Assembly (NCBI RefSeq): GCF_034347425.1
Contig: NZ_CP133779.1
Span: 868,001-932,000 of the forward strand
Direction: 5' to 3'
Source: Undibacterium sp. CCC3.4
Lineage (GTDB): Bacteria > Pseudomonadota > Gammaproteobacteria > Burkholderiales > Burkholderiaceae_D
DNA: 64,000 nt
A program made the translations under genes and the position numbers. The notes below the pieces were generated by a model. It saw only the letters and a program-made list of their open reading frames with translations, was not told the origin of the DNA and searched no databases. This document shows, one piece after another, positions 17,455 to 26,034 of the stretch (within the stretch, counting starts at the first letter, position 1; every line of letters begins with the position of its first letter).

Positions 17455-18101
17455 TTCTTCACAGCCTTTTTCAAATTCGCTTGAGCCAGTACTTCATCTT
17501 TATCCAGATAGCGAAAAGTCTTGGCGACCACGTCGAGTGTGAGCAAACCGTCTTTATTGGTCGAAACGCTCAAATTATTGAGCGTCACAATCCGCGGCAA
17601 TTTGGCGATATCGGCGACGAACTCACCAAGATCGTGGTAGCTGCCATTAAGTTTAATTTCAATCGGCAACTCGGCATAGTAATCTTTAACGATCGCCCCA
17701 CCCGGTTTGAACGAGTCAAATTGTAAACCACGGCCGGTACCGGCTTGATTGATGTCCGATAACAAGGCATCCATCTCGGCTTTGCTTGGCAATTGCTTTT
17801 CCATCGTCGCCACGTATTGCTGCACCAAGCCACGCTGATCAATGAGGGCATCGAGATTAATCGCTTGCTGCATCTTGTCTTTGTAATCCTGCTTGAGCTT
17901 GACTTCTTCTTGTACTTTTTGATTGATCTCGTCGGTTTGCCCATCCCAATACACAAACCAGCCGGCGATGAGCACGACCACCAAGACCAGCAAGGCCGCA
18001 GCAGCGCGCGGCGCAATCGGCCACAGTCCAGGGTGCAGTCCGTTCAAGTCACGAAACTGTCCGCTGATATCGTCAAACACTTCCTGCACGTTAATTGCCA
18101 T
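17451..18101 (-). CDS. pilO: Type IV pilus inner-membrane protein PilO
   Basis: PilO pairs with PilN to form the periplasmic part of the pilus alignment complex. The 216-aa protein has one N-terminal membrane helix (about residues 33-50, ALLVLVVVLIAGWFVYW), a coiled-coil stretch (about 55-115) and a ferredoxin-like C-terminal domain with LPIEIKLNGSYHDLGEFVAD and the family-typical LLTLDVVAKTFRYLD end. It lies 23 bp after pilN and overlaps pilP. Confidence 0.94.
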   Translation of the reverse strand: MAINVQEVFDDISGQFRDLNGLHPGLWPIAPRAAAALLVLVVVLIAGWFVYWDGQTDEINQKVQEEVKLKQDYKDKMQQAINLDALIDQRGLVQQYVATMEKQLPSKAEMDALLSDINQAGTGRGLQFDSFKPGGAIVKDYYAELPIEIKLNGSYHDLGEFVADIAKLPRIVTLNNLSVSTNKDGLLTLDVVAKTFRYLDKDEVLAQANLKKAVKK

Positions 18102-18124
18102 TCCCGACCTTCTCGTTTTTAATC

Positions 18125-18754
18125 TTAATTAGCCGCAGGCACAGTCTTGGCCGGCTTACCGGTTTCTGCAGTCGCCGAAGCAGCTTCATCTTTTTCACGC
18201 GGACGCTTGATACCGACATTGATAGAGAAATCCGACACCTTCTTGGAATCGCGACCCTGACCGATACCGGCCGAATGGATATCGATCAAGTCGGGCTTGA
18301 CCATCCACTCCGATTTATTGCCGAGGTTGCGAATGAATTCCGCCACGCGCTCTTGTGACTGCGCATAGCCATTCAAGGTCACCCTTTGTCCATCTTGCTT
18401 GAGCGAGCGCAGATACACGCCTTCCGGGGTGTACTTGACCAATTCATCAAGCAAAAATACCGGCTGGTTACGATCACCCTGCAAATCTTCGACCGCTTGT
18501 TGACGTGCTTTCAGAGAAGCGATTTCTTGCCGCAAATTGGCAATTTCTTTGATTTTTTCATCGAGCTTATCGTTGGCCGCCTTGATGTAGTTGACGCGAT
18601 CAGTTTGCAGCGCGATTTCGCGCGCATTGATGGCACCGATGACGACAATGAGCAAAGCACCGACTATCGATGCCAGCAGCAGCAAAGAGTAAAAATTTTT
18701 GATCAGTTGCTTACGCTTTTCTTCCCGATGCGGCAGCAGATTAATTTTTATCAT
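18125..18754 (-). CDS. pilN: Type IV pilus inner-membrane protein PilN
   Basis: PilN binds PilM in the cytoplasm through its N-terminal INLLP motif and PilO in the periplasm. The start at 18754 gives MIKINLLPHREEKRKQ, with the ATG sharing one base with the pilM stop (TGATG). The 209-aa product has one membrane helix (about residues 22-45), a coiled coil and a C-terminal domain with a YLRSLKQDGQRVTLNGYAQS segment. The C-terminal tail is charged and Ala/Thr-rich. Confidence 0.94.
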   Translation of the reverse strand: MIKINLLPHREEKRKQLIKNFYSLLLLASIVGALLIVVIGAINAREIALQTDRVNYIKAANDKLDEKIKEIANLRQEIASLKARQQAVEDLQGDRNQPVFLLDELVKYTPEGVYLRSLKQDGQRVTLNGYAQSQERVAEFIRNLGNKSEWMVKPDLIDIHSAGIGQGRDSKKVSDFSINVGIKRPREKDEAASATAETGKPAKTVPAAN

Positions 18755-19830
18755 CAGCCGAATCTCCGCAATGCCAGGCCACAAGCGACCGTATAGGCCG
18801 TCGCATCATTGCGCAAAGCCTTTTCATTGACACCCGGGGCCAACTCCATGCCCTTGAAGGGACTGAGCACGGCGGTGGAAATCTTGGTGCGTTCAGCGAC
18901 GATATCAACCAAGCCAGTCAGAACGGCACAGCCGCCGGTCAGAAAAATCTGGTCGACGCGCGTGTAGGGCGTGGAAGTAAAGAAGAATTGTATGGCGCGC
19001 GTGACTTCGAGCGCGGCGTTTTCCAGAAACGGTTCGAGCAACTCCATCTCGTAACTGTCCGGCAGCTCACCGTTTTTCTTTTTCAATTCCGCTTCTTCCT
19101 GTGACAAACCGTAATTGCGGACGATATCTTGAGTCAACTGGCTACCGCCGAATTGCTGCTCGCGCTCATAAATGACTTCACCGTTGAGCATGATATAGAT
19201 GTAAGTGCGTTTTGCGCCGATCTGAAAGATCGCATAAATCTGTTCGCGGCCGCCGTTGGCTTGCTTTTCTATCAGGCGCTGCATAGCCGAGCGGGCAGCA
19301 TACGATTCCACATCCATGACCTTGGCTTGCAAACCAGAAGCCTGCGCTACCGCGACGCGGTCTTCAATTTTTTCTTTGCGCGAGGCCGCCAGCATGACTT
19401 CTACATCTTCCGGATTAAGCGCCGGACCAATAACGCAGAAATCGAGGCTGACCTCATCCATGGAAAAGGGAATATACTGACTCGCTTCCGACTCCACCTG
19501 CACTTCCAGCGATTGCTCGCTCAAGGCGGCCGATAAAAATATTTTCTTGGTAATCACCGCGGCGGCAGGCATGGCGAGTGCGACATTTTTTGCAGTGGCA
19601 CCACTCTTTTTGAGTAATTTTCGTATCGCTTCAGAAACTTGGTCGATATTTTCGATGTTACCATCTTGAATCGCACCTTTAGGCAATGGTTCGGACGCGT
19701 AGCGTTCCAGTCGGTATGCCTTATTACTGCCTTCAGACAATTCCACCAGCTTAATATCGAACGAACTGATGTCCAAACCGATAAGAGGCGGGTTTTTTCT
19801 GCCCAGCAGTGATGCAAAATCGATAGCCAA
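18754..19830 (-). CDS. pilM: Type IV pilus actin-like ATPase PilM (TTG start)
   Basis: PilM is a cytoplasmic actin/FtsA-like protein that anchors PilN. I place the start at TTG 19830 because it is preceded by a good GAGGGGAT site at proper distance and gives (M)AIDFASLLGRKNPPLIGLD, the usual N-terminus; an ATG 51 bases upstream has no such support. The 358-aa protein shows the ATP-binding phosphate loops IGLDISSFDIKLVEL and IFLTGGCAVLTGL. It is the first gene of pilMNOPQ and is divergent from ponA, a widely conserved arrangement. Confidence 0.92.
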   Translation of the reverse strand: MAIDFASLLGRKNPPLIGLDISSFDIKLVELSEGSNKAYRLERYASEPLPKGAIQDGNIENIDQVSEAIRKLLKKSGATAKNVALAMPAAAVITKKIFLSAALSEQSLEVQVESEASQYIPFSMDEVSLDFCVIGPALNPEDVEVMLAASRKEKIEDRVAVAQASGLQAKVMDVESYAARSAMQRLIEKQANGGREQIYAIFQIGAKRTYIYIMLNGEVIYEREQQFGGSQLTQDIVRNYGLSQEEAELKKKNGELPDSYEMELLEPFLENAALEVTRAIQFFFTSTPYTRVDQIFLTGGCAVLTGLVDIVAERTKISTAVLSPFKGMELAPGVNEKALRNDATAYTVACGLALRRFG

Positions 19831-20187
19831 GAATATCCCCTCATAAACACGCCAGTGTGTTCTGCTTACAAATTGAAACAAAGTGCTTTACCTAAAGCAC
19901 TAAATTTAAAAAAATCTCTTTAAAAACCGCTATTTACGAGACAATGATCCAAGCTTACATGAAATGCTAGCAACTTCAACTGCTTTGGTAAAGGAATTTC
20001 CTTGGAGCACATTCAGATAACGTTGCCAAATCTCCACTCTTGCGACATTTCCATCGATAAGTTGACTTATAAGTAATTTGACCTCCTGAATTCAATGTTT
20101 CAGGCTACGCAAGCTTTTGTGCGCAAGCAGAAAATCCAGTGGCACACACCGGTATAATGCGGCTTGCGATTGTTACAGAATGAAACC
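19831..20187. promoter_or_regulatory. Divergent pilM/ponA control region
   Basis: This 357-bp gene-free stretch must hold promoters in both directions. A TATAAT hexamer at 20153-20158 lies 29 bp before the ponA ATG, without a good -35 at standard spacing. On the pilM side a perfect 9-bp dyad with CC loop (AGTGCTTTA / TAAAGCACT, 19882-19901) lies about 50 bp upstream of the TTG start in an AT-rich stretch, a plausible operator or leader hairpin. I see no reading frame worth calling. Confidence 0.55.
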
Positions 20188-22503
20188 ATGTCCGATAAAG
20201 AAAACCCAGCAGCTTCGAAATCCAAACACCCGACAGCGACCAAAGCCAGCCCGCTCAAGCGTTTTTTGCTCGCTACTTGCGGCGTGCTGTTCGGTCTCGG
20301 CGTGGCCGCGGCCCTGATCATCGGCTTCGCGCTGACGATGGCTTACCCGAACCTGCCGGAACTCGATTCGATCACCAGCTACAAACCGAAAATGCCCTTG
20401 CGCATTTTTACCGCTGACAATGTACTCATCGGCGAATTCGGTGAAGAGCGCCGCAATGTCGTGCGTCTCGATCAAATTCCGGAAATCATGAAGAAAGCCG
20501 TGTTGGCCATTGAGGATGACCGTTTTTACGAACATGGCGGCGTCGATTATCTCGGTATTACCCGCGCGGTACTGCACAATCTGACCGGCGGGGCCAAGCA
20601 AGGCGCCTCCACCATTACCCAGCAAGTGGCACGCAACTTCTTTCTGTCCAGCGAACAAACCTTCAAACGCAAGATTTATGAAATCTTGCTGGCTTGGAAA
20701 ATTGAGAAAAATCTCAATAAAGACCAGATCCTCGAAGTATATATGAATCAAATTTACCTCGGTCAGCGCGCCTATGGTTTCGCCTCGGCCGCGCAGATTT
20801 ACTTTGGTAAAAACATCAAAGATCTGACGATTGCCGAAGCCGCTATGTTGGCCGGCCTACCAAAAGCGCCTTCAGCCTACAATCCGGTGGCCAATCCGAA
20901 ACGTGCAGCCGTGCGTCAGCAATACATCCTGCAACGCATGCATCAACTCCGTTACATCACCACAGAGCAGTTCGAGCAAGCCAAAAACGAAGAACTGCAT
21001 ACCAAAACCGACAGCAGCGCCTTCGGCATCCATGCCGAATATGTGTCGGAGATGGCACGTCAGTTGGTCTACGAACAATTTAAGGAAGAGACGTATACGC
21101 GCGGCCTCAACGTCTACACCACCATCACCAAAGCCGACCAAGATGCCGCCTACCTGTCATTACGACGCGGCGTGATGGAATATGAAAAGCGCCATGGCTA
21201 TCGCGGCCCGGAAGCCATCATCGATATCCCGGAAGGGAAAGAAGCGGCCGACGATGCAATAGAAAAAGCACTGGCTGAGCGCAGCAACAGCGACGATCTG
21301 CAAGTCGCGATGGTGCTCGAAGCGAGCCCCAAGGCAGTGCGTGCGGTGCTGGCTGACGGCGAAGAAATCGCCATCGGTGAAACCGGCGTGAGTTTTGTCA
21401 GCAGCGGCTTATCGGCGAAAACCCCGGCCAACAAACGCATCCAGCGTGGCGCAGTGATACGGGTCATGCTGGAAGGGAAGAACTGGATCATCACCCAAAT
21501 GCCGGAAGTCCAATCGGCCTTCGTTTCAGCCAGCACGACCGACGGTGCCATCAAGGCACTGGTTGGCGGCTTCGATTACAACCTCAACAAGTTCAATCAC
21601 GTCACCCAAGCATGGCGTCAGCCGGGTTCGAGCTTCAAGCCTTTCATTTATTCCGCTTCACTGGAAAAAGGCTTGTCGCCATCGACCATCATCAACGATG
21701 AGCCAATCAGGTTCGATGCCGGACAAACCGGTGGTCAAGCTTGGGAACCAAAGAATTACGACGGCAAATACGATGGTCCGATGACCATGCGCCGAGGTTT
21801 GATGAAATCAAAAAATATGATTTCGATTCGTATCTTGCATAAAATCGGTGCCAAATATGGTCAGGAATACACCACCCGTTTCGGTTTTCTGCCAGAGAAA
21901 AATCCGCCCTACTTGACGCTGGCTCTCGGTGCCGGTGCTACCACGCCGCTGCAGATGGCCGGTGCCTATGCGGTGTTTGCCAACGGTGGTTACAAAATCA
22001 ACCCCTACCTGATCAGTAAAATTACCGAAACCAATGGCCAAGTCTTGGTACGCGCCACACCTGAACAGGCCGGCAATGAAAGCAACCGCGTGATCGATGA
22101 GCGCAATGCCTTCCTCATGGACAGCATGCTCAAGGATGTAGTGCGTTCCGGTACGGCGGCCAAAGCCATGGTACTCAAGCGTCCGGATCTGGCCGGCAAG
22201 ACCGGCACCACCAATGACTCCTTCGATGCCTGGTTCGCCGGCTATCAAGCCAAACTGGTGGCCATTGCTTGGATAGGATTTGATCAACCGCGCAATCTCG
22301 GTAATCGCGAGACCGGCGGCGGTTTGGCGCTGCCGATCTGGATCGGGTATATGCAAAAAGCCTTGAAAGATTTACCGATAGAAGAACGGCCTGTACCTAG
22401 CGGCATCATGTCTGCCGGCGGTGATTTTTACTACGTGGAAAACCCACCCGGTACCGGTGTGACCGATCTGCTGGCGGCACCGGCGAGCATGATCGACGAA
22501 TAG
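20188..22503 (+). CDS. mrcA: Penicillin-binding protein 1A (class A PBP)
   Basis: This bifunctional enzyme polymerises and cross-links peptidoglycan. The start at 20188 (MSDKENPAASKSKHP) follows a -10-like TATAAT by about 30 bases. One membrane helix (about residues 25-50) is followed by the GT51 glycosyltransferase with the catalytic EDDRFYEHGG (Glu109) and QGASTITQQVARNFFLS. An OB-type insert precedes the transpeptidase with SxxK at Ser481 (SSFK), SKN (LMKSKNM) and KTG (LAGKTGTTND). At 771 aa it is of normal PBP1A length. Divergent from pilM, as in most relatives. Confidence 0.96.
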   Translation: MSDKENPAASKSKHPTATKASPLKRFLLATCGVLFGLGVAAALIIGFALTMAYPNLPELDSITSYKPKMPLRIFTADNVLIGEFGEERRNVVRLDQIPEIMKKAVLAIEDDRFYEHGGVDYLGITRAVLHNLTGGAKQGASTITQQVARNFFLSSEQTFKRKIYEILLAWKIEKNLNKDQILEVYMNQIYLGQRAYGFASAAQIYFGKNIKDLTIAEAAMLAGLPKAPSAYNPVANPKRAAVRQQYILQRMHQLRYITTEQFEQAKNEELHTKTDSSAFGIHAEYVSEMARQLVYEQFKEETYTRGLNVYTTITKADQDAAYLSLRRGVMEYEKRHGYRGPEAIIDIPEGKEAADDAIEKALAERSNSDDLQVAMVLEASPKAVRAVLADGEEIAIGETGVSFVSSGLSAKTPANKRIQRGAVIRVMLEGKNWIITQMPEVQSAFVSASTTDGAIKALVGGFDYNLNKFNHVTQAWRQPGSSFKPFIYSASLEKGLSPSTIINDEPIRFDAGQTGGQAWEPKNYDGKYDGPMTMRRGLMKSKNMISIRILHKIGAKYGQEYTTRFGFLPEKNPPYLTLALGAGATTPLQMAGAYAVFANGGYKINPYLISKITETNGQVLVRATPEQAGNESNRVIDERNAFLMDSMLKDVVRSGTAAKAMVLKRPDLAGKTGTTNDSFDAWFAGYQAKLVAIAWIGFDQPRNLGNRETGGGLALPIWIGYMQKALKDLPIEERPVPSGIMSAGGDFYYVENPPGTGVTDLLAAPASMIDE

Positions 22504-22504
22504 C

Positions 22505-22816
22505 TCAGCGGCCTTGTTCGGCACCCAGCGTCGCCAAGGTCGCAAACAGTTCACTGCCGTCGCGCGTATTGTTCCAGTGCAGACCATCGTATTTATAATG
22601 GAAACCGCCGCTGCGCGCAGCCAGCCACATTTCCTGCATAGGCGCTTGGCTGTTGACGATCATTTTCGAGCCATTATTGACAAATTCTATCGTCAAGACA
22701 TTGCCACTGCGGCTGCATTCGACATCGAGTTCATCGTTGTCGAATGCGGTTTCAAATATTTCTTGTACCTGCGCGAGACAAGTCTCGGCAAGGACCATGA
22801 ATTCGGATTCAGTCAT
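22505..22816 (-). CDS. cyaY: Frataxin-like iron-sulfur assembly protein CyaY
   Basis: CyaY is the bacterial frataxin, an iron-binding regulator of the IscS/IscU iron-sulfur assembly machine. The 103-aa protein has the acidic first helix (CLAQVQEIFETAFDNDELDV) and the beta-sheet signature around IEFVNNGSKMIVNSQAP, then QEMWLAARSGGFHYKYD, typical of the family. It is convergent with ponA (one-base gap between stops) and divergent from lptM. Confidence 0.95.
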   Translation of the reverse strand: MTESEFMVLAETCLAQVQEIFETAFDNDELDVECSRSGNVLTIEFVNNGSKMIVNSQAPMQEMWLAARSGGFHYKYDGLHWNNTRDGSELFATLATLGAEQGR

Positions 22817-22881
22817 GCTACACTCCTTGGCATTGATTCACACTAAAAACGCCATTCTATACGGTGTTTACCTAATCCAAG

Positions 22882-23049
22882 ATGCGTACACTGATTTCCA
22901 CCCTGCTGTTGCTGGCCCTACTGTCCGCTTGCGGCCAAAAAAGCCCCTTGTTCCTGCCGAAAATTCCACCGGCCGCCACGCCTACCACGCCGCCCGCTGC
23001 CAAAGCTGCCACGCCGGCTGCCGCCGTGCCCGATACGCTGACAAAATAG
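22882..23049 (+). CDS. lptM: LptM (YifL-type) small lipoprotein, 55 aa
   Basis: This short gene encodes MRTLISTLLLLALLSACGQK..., a 55-aa lipoprotein with lipobox LLSAC (Cys17) followed by GQKSPLFLP and a Pro/Ala-rich tail. LptM helps LptD fold with native disulfides in the outer membrane; the CGQKSPLFLP stretch is the family hallmark. Its place next to divergent cyaY is the conserved one, but lysA, which usually follows, is missing here; msrQ converges from the other side 7 bp away. Confidence 0.9.
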   Translation: MRTLISTLLLLALLSACGQKSPLFLPKIPPAATPTTPPAAKAATPAAAVPDTLTK

Positions 23050-23056
23050 TCAAGAC

Positions 23057-23674
23057 TCAAGCAGCAAGTCTATGACCTGAGCGCCACTTCCACCACAGCC
23101 GCAGTGCCAGCAAGCTCAGCACCAGCAGCGCAAACAAGAGCGGTTGCACCAGATCGTGTTTGCCAGCTTTCATCCAGTAAAAATGCAGCACTGCCAGCAG
23201 GCTGATCGGATAAATCAACTTATGCAGCCACTGCCAGCGCTTGCCGCCGAGGCGTTTGATCATGCCATTGGTGCTGGTCGCGGCCAAGGGCAGCAGTGCG
23301 ACGAAAGCCAGAAACCCGACTGTGATGAATGGCCGTTTGACGACATCGGCCCACATCTCTTCGATATCAAAGAAGTGATCGAACCAAAAAAATGTCAGGA
23401 AATGCAGACTGGCGTAAGAAAAAGTATACAAACCCAGCATACGACGCCAGCCTATCAGCCAATTCCACCCCGACAATTTGCGCAAGGGGGTGATGGCCAA
23501 GGTAAAGCACAGAAAATACAAGGTCCAATCACCGCTGTTACGGGTAATGAATTCGACCGGATTGGCACCTAAGCGGCCCTGCAAGGCAAACGCCACGAGA
23601 CGCACGAAGGGCAAGAGTGCCAGAAAAAACAGCGCCAACTTCAAGCGCTTTTGGTGTTGTTGAGTGAGATGCAT
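23057..23674 (-). CDS. msrQ: MsrQ, heme-binding membrane subunit of the MsrPQ methionine sulfoxide reductase
   Basis: MsrQ is a multi-pass b-type cytochrome that delivers electrons from the quinone pool or flavin reductase to periplasmic MsrP. The 205-aa protein has about six hydrophobic helices and conserved histidines in FSYASLHFLTFF, WQWLHKLIYPISLLAVLHFYW, with the family's GWRRMLGLYTF. It follows msrP after 34 bp, the standard msrPQ pair. Confidence 0.93.
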   Translation of the reverse strand: MHLTQQHQKRLKLALFFLALLPFVRLVAFALQGRLGANPVEFITRNSGDWTLYFLCFTLAITPLRKLSGWNWLIGWRRMLGLYTFSYASLHFLTFFWFDHFFDIEEMWADVVKRPFITVGFLAFVALLPLAATSTNGMIKRLGGKRWQWLHKLIYPISLLAVLHFYWMKAGKHDLVQPLLFALLVLSLLALRLWWKWRSGHRLAA

Positions 23675-23708
23675 GGAATGTTCCCGCCGTGCCTGCGCGG
23701 GCGGTCAA

Positions 23709-24689
23709 TTAAAAGAATTTTTTCAAGTCCATCCCGGTATACAGGGATGCCACCTCAGGATAACCGTTGAACATCAGTGTTTTGCGTTTGCGTGCGAACA
23801 AACCATCTTCGCCTATGCGTCGCTCGCTCGCCTGCGACCAGCGCGGATGATCGACGCTGGGATTAACGTTGGAATAAAAGCCGTATTCGTTCGGCGCCGT
23901 CAGATTCCATGCCGTGCGCGGTTGATCACGCGTGAAGCGGATTTTAACAATCGACTTGGCTGACTTGAAGCCGTATTTCCAAGGCAAGACCATGCGTACC
24001 GGTGCGCCATTCTGGTTCGGCAAAACCTCGCCATACATGCCGAAACTCAGCAGCGCCAGCGGATGCATCGCCTCATCGAGCCGTAAACCTTCAACATATG
24101 GCCATTCCAGCACCGGACTGCGCTGCCCCGGCATCTGTTTCTTATCTTCGAGCGAAATGAATTCCACATACCGGGCATTCCCGGTCGGTTCGACTTTCTT
24201 GATCAAATTGGCCAAGGAATAGCCTATCCACGGAATCACCATCGACCAGCCTTCCACACAGCGCAAACGATACACGCGCTCTTCCAGCGGGGCCAGCTTG
24301 AGCAAGCTGTCGAGATCGAGCACCATCGGTTTTTTGACTTCCCCTTCTATGCTGACCATCCACGGATGGGTGCGCAGGGAACCGGCGGTTTGCGCCGGGT
24401 CGGCCTTGTCGGTGCCGAATTCGTAAAAATTATTATAGGTGGTGGCGTCTTTGTACGGCGTTTTTTGCTCCATCAGCGCATAGGCCGGGTTGCCGAGCGC
24501 GGCCAGCTTGCGCGCTGTGGCACTCTGCGCGAAGGCTTCGCGATTCGCCATTTCCAGTACTGCAGCGCTGGCGATAGACCCAAGCGCGATCTGGCGGATG
24601 AAGTCGCGCCGACCTTCAAACACGGCGCGCGGCGTGATTTCAGAAGACAGCGGGGTCGCCTGGTCAGCGGCAGTGGTTTTGATCAGCAT
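23709..24689 (-). CDS. msrP: MsrP, periplasmic molybdopterin methionine sulfoxide reductase catalytic subunit
   Basis: MsrP reduces oxidised methionines in envelope proteins. The 326-aa precursor carries a Tat signal ([12 protein letters not shown], residues 27-38), expected for a folded molybdopterin protein. The molybdenum ligand is Cys144 in [14 protein letters not shown]. Further family segments are [13 protein letters not shown] and [24 protein letters not shown] stands before the ATG. It is the upstream gene of the msrPQ pair. Confidence 0.95.
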   Translation of the reverse strand: MLIKTTAADQATPLSSEITPRAVFEGRRDFIRQIALGSIASAAVLEMANREAFAQSATARKLAALGNPAYALMEQKTPYKDATTYNNFYEFGTDKADPAQTAGSLRTHPWMVSIEGEVKKPMVLDLDSLLKLAPLEERVYRLRCVEGWSMVIPWIGYSLANLIKKVEPTGNARYVEFISLEDKKQMPGQRSPVLEWPYVEGLRLDEAMHPLALLSFGMYGEVLPNQNGAPVRMVLPWKYGFKSAKSIVKIRFTRDQPRTAWNLTAPNEYGFYSNVNPSVDHPRWSQASERRIGEDGLFARKRKTLMFNGYPEVASLYTGMDLKKFF

Positions 24690-24800
24690 ACGTAACTCCT
24701 TGGTGAGCGTGAGGGTAAATATCGGAGCGACGCTCGGCGATATAGCCGTCAGTTTCTCATGAGTCGCACAAACCTGCTGATCCTTACACGCGCGGCGGAA

Positions 24801-25982
24801 TTATAAGGTGCCGTAAGAGTGCAAACCAGACAAAAACATATTGACCCCCAAGAAAGCGAAGCTGGTCACCAGCAAACCGACCAGTGCCCACCAAGCCGCC
24901 ACTTGCCCACGCAAACCCTTCATCAAACGCATATGCAACCAAGCGGCATAGTTGAGCCAGACAATCAAAGCCCAGGTCTCTTTCGGATCCCACGACCAAT
25001 AGCCGCCCCAGGCGTCAGCCGCCCACAGCGCGCCGAGTATGGTGGCGATGGTGAAAAAGGCAAAGCCGACCGCGATGGCCTTGTACATCACATCATCGAG
25101 TACTTCGAGCGATGGCAAACGATCGGCCAGATAACCTTTATCCTTGAGCAGGTAGGCCACCCCGACCATAGCCGCCAGCGAAAAAGTACCGTAGCCGATG
25201 AAATTGGCCGGCACGTGAATCTTCATCCACCAGCTTTGCAAGGCCGGCACCAGCGGTTGAATTTCGGCGGCATCGCGCGACACCGTGTACCACAACAAAA
25301 AAGCGACGGCAGCCGAAATGACCAGCAAGACAAAAGCACCAAGCTGGCGCGTGGCATATTGTTGCTCGTAATACAAGTAGAACAATGCCGTGATCATCGA
25401 GAACAGAATGAACACTTCATACAGGTTCGACACCGGAATATGGCCGACGTCGGCACCCACCAGATACGACTCATACCAACGCACCAGCATGCCGGTAAAG
25501 CCCATGATCACCGCGGCCCAGCATAGCAGCGACCCGATCGAGGTACCGAAATCTGAGCGTCTGAGCAAGCCGCCCCAATAAAAGATGGTCGCCAGAAAAA
25601 ACAGCAGGCTCATCCACAGTATCGCCGACTGGCTCGACAACAGATACTTGAGAAGAAACTTTTGGTTCGCAGCGTCTAAAGAACCGCCATATAGGTGGAT
25701 GGCATACAGACTGGTGAGCGCCAAGACCGCGATGAGCCAACGTACCGGCTTCCAATACCAGCCCAAGCAAGCAAAGGTGGGCGCGGCCAGCAGCAGTATC
25801 GCTTGTTCATAGACATCCATATGCGTACCGAAACGGTTCAGTGCAAACAGCGCCGCCATGCTGAGCACTACCGCATACAGCCAGTCGAGCACCGTCAGAC
25901 GCTGAAAAAAACTCTGGTACGGCGTGTATTCGGGTGTGGCTTCCGGTGTTACATCCTGTATTACTTCATGTGTGACTTGCAT
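24801..25982 (-). CDS. ccsB: Cytochrome c biogenesis protein CcsB (ResC/CcsA type)
   Basis: This is the heme-handling membrane subunit of System II cytochrome c maturation. I choose ATG 25982 (MQVTHEVIQD) because AGGGG lies six bases upstream; the ATG two codons earlier abuts that site. The 393-aa product has about eight membrane helices, the tryptophan-rich WWD motif (WGGYWSWDPKETWALIVW) and flanking histidines (KIHVPANFIGYG, NYAAWLHMRL). It follows resB, its partner. Confidence 0.92.
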   Translation of the reverse strand: MQVTHEVIQDVTPEATPEYTPYQSFFQRLTVLDWLYAVVLSMAALFALNRFGTHMDVYEQAILLLAAPTFACLGWYWKPVRWLIAVLALTSLYAIHLYGGSLDAANQKFLLKYLLSSQSAILWMSLLFFLATIFYWGGLLRRSDFGTSIGSLLCWAAVIMGFTGMLVRWYESYLVGADVGHIPVSNLYEVFILFSMITALFYLYYEQQYATRQLGAFVLLVISAAVAFLLWYTVSRDAAEIQPLVPALQSWWMKIHVPANFIGYGTFSLAAMVGVAYLLKDKGYLADRLPSLEVLDDVMYKAIAVGFAFFTIATILGALWAADAWGGYWSWDPKETWALIVWLNYAAWLHMRLMKGLRGQVAAWWALVGLLVTSFAFLGVNMFLSGLHSYGTL

Positions 25983-26034
25983 TTTCATCCCCTGTGCCCG
26001 TGAGGGCGCACGATTAATATTCTGCCATGCCAAA

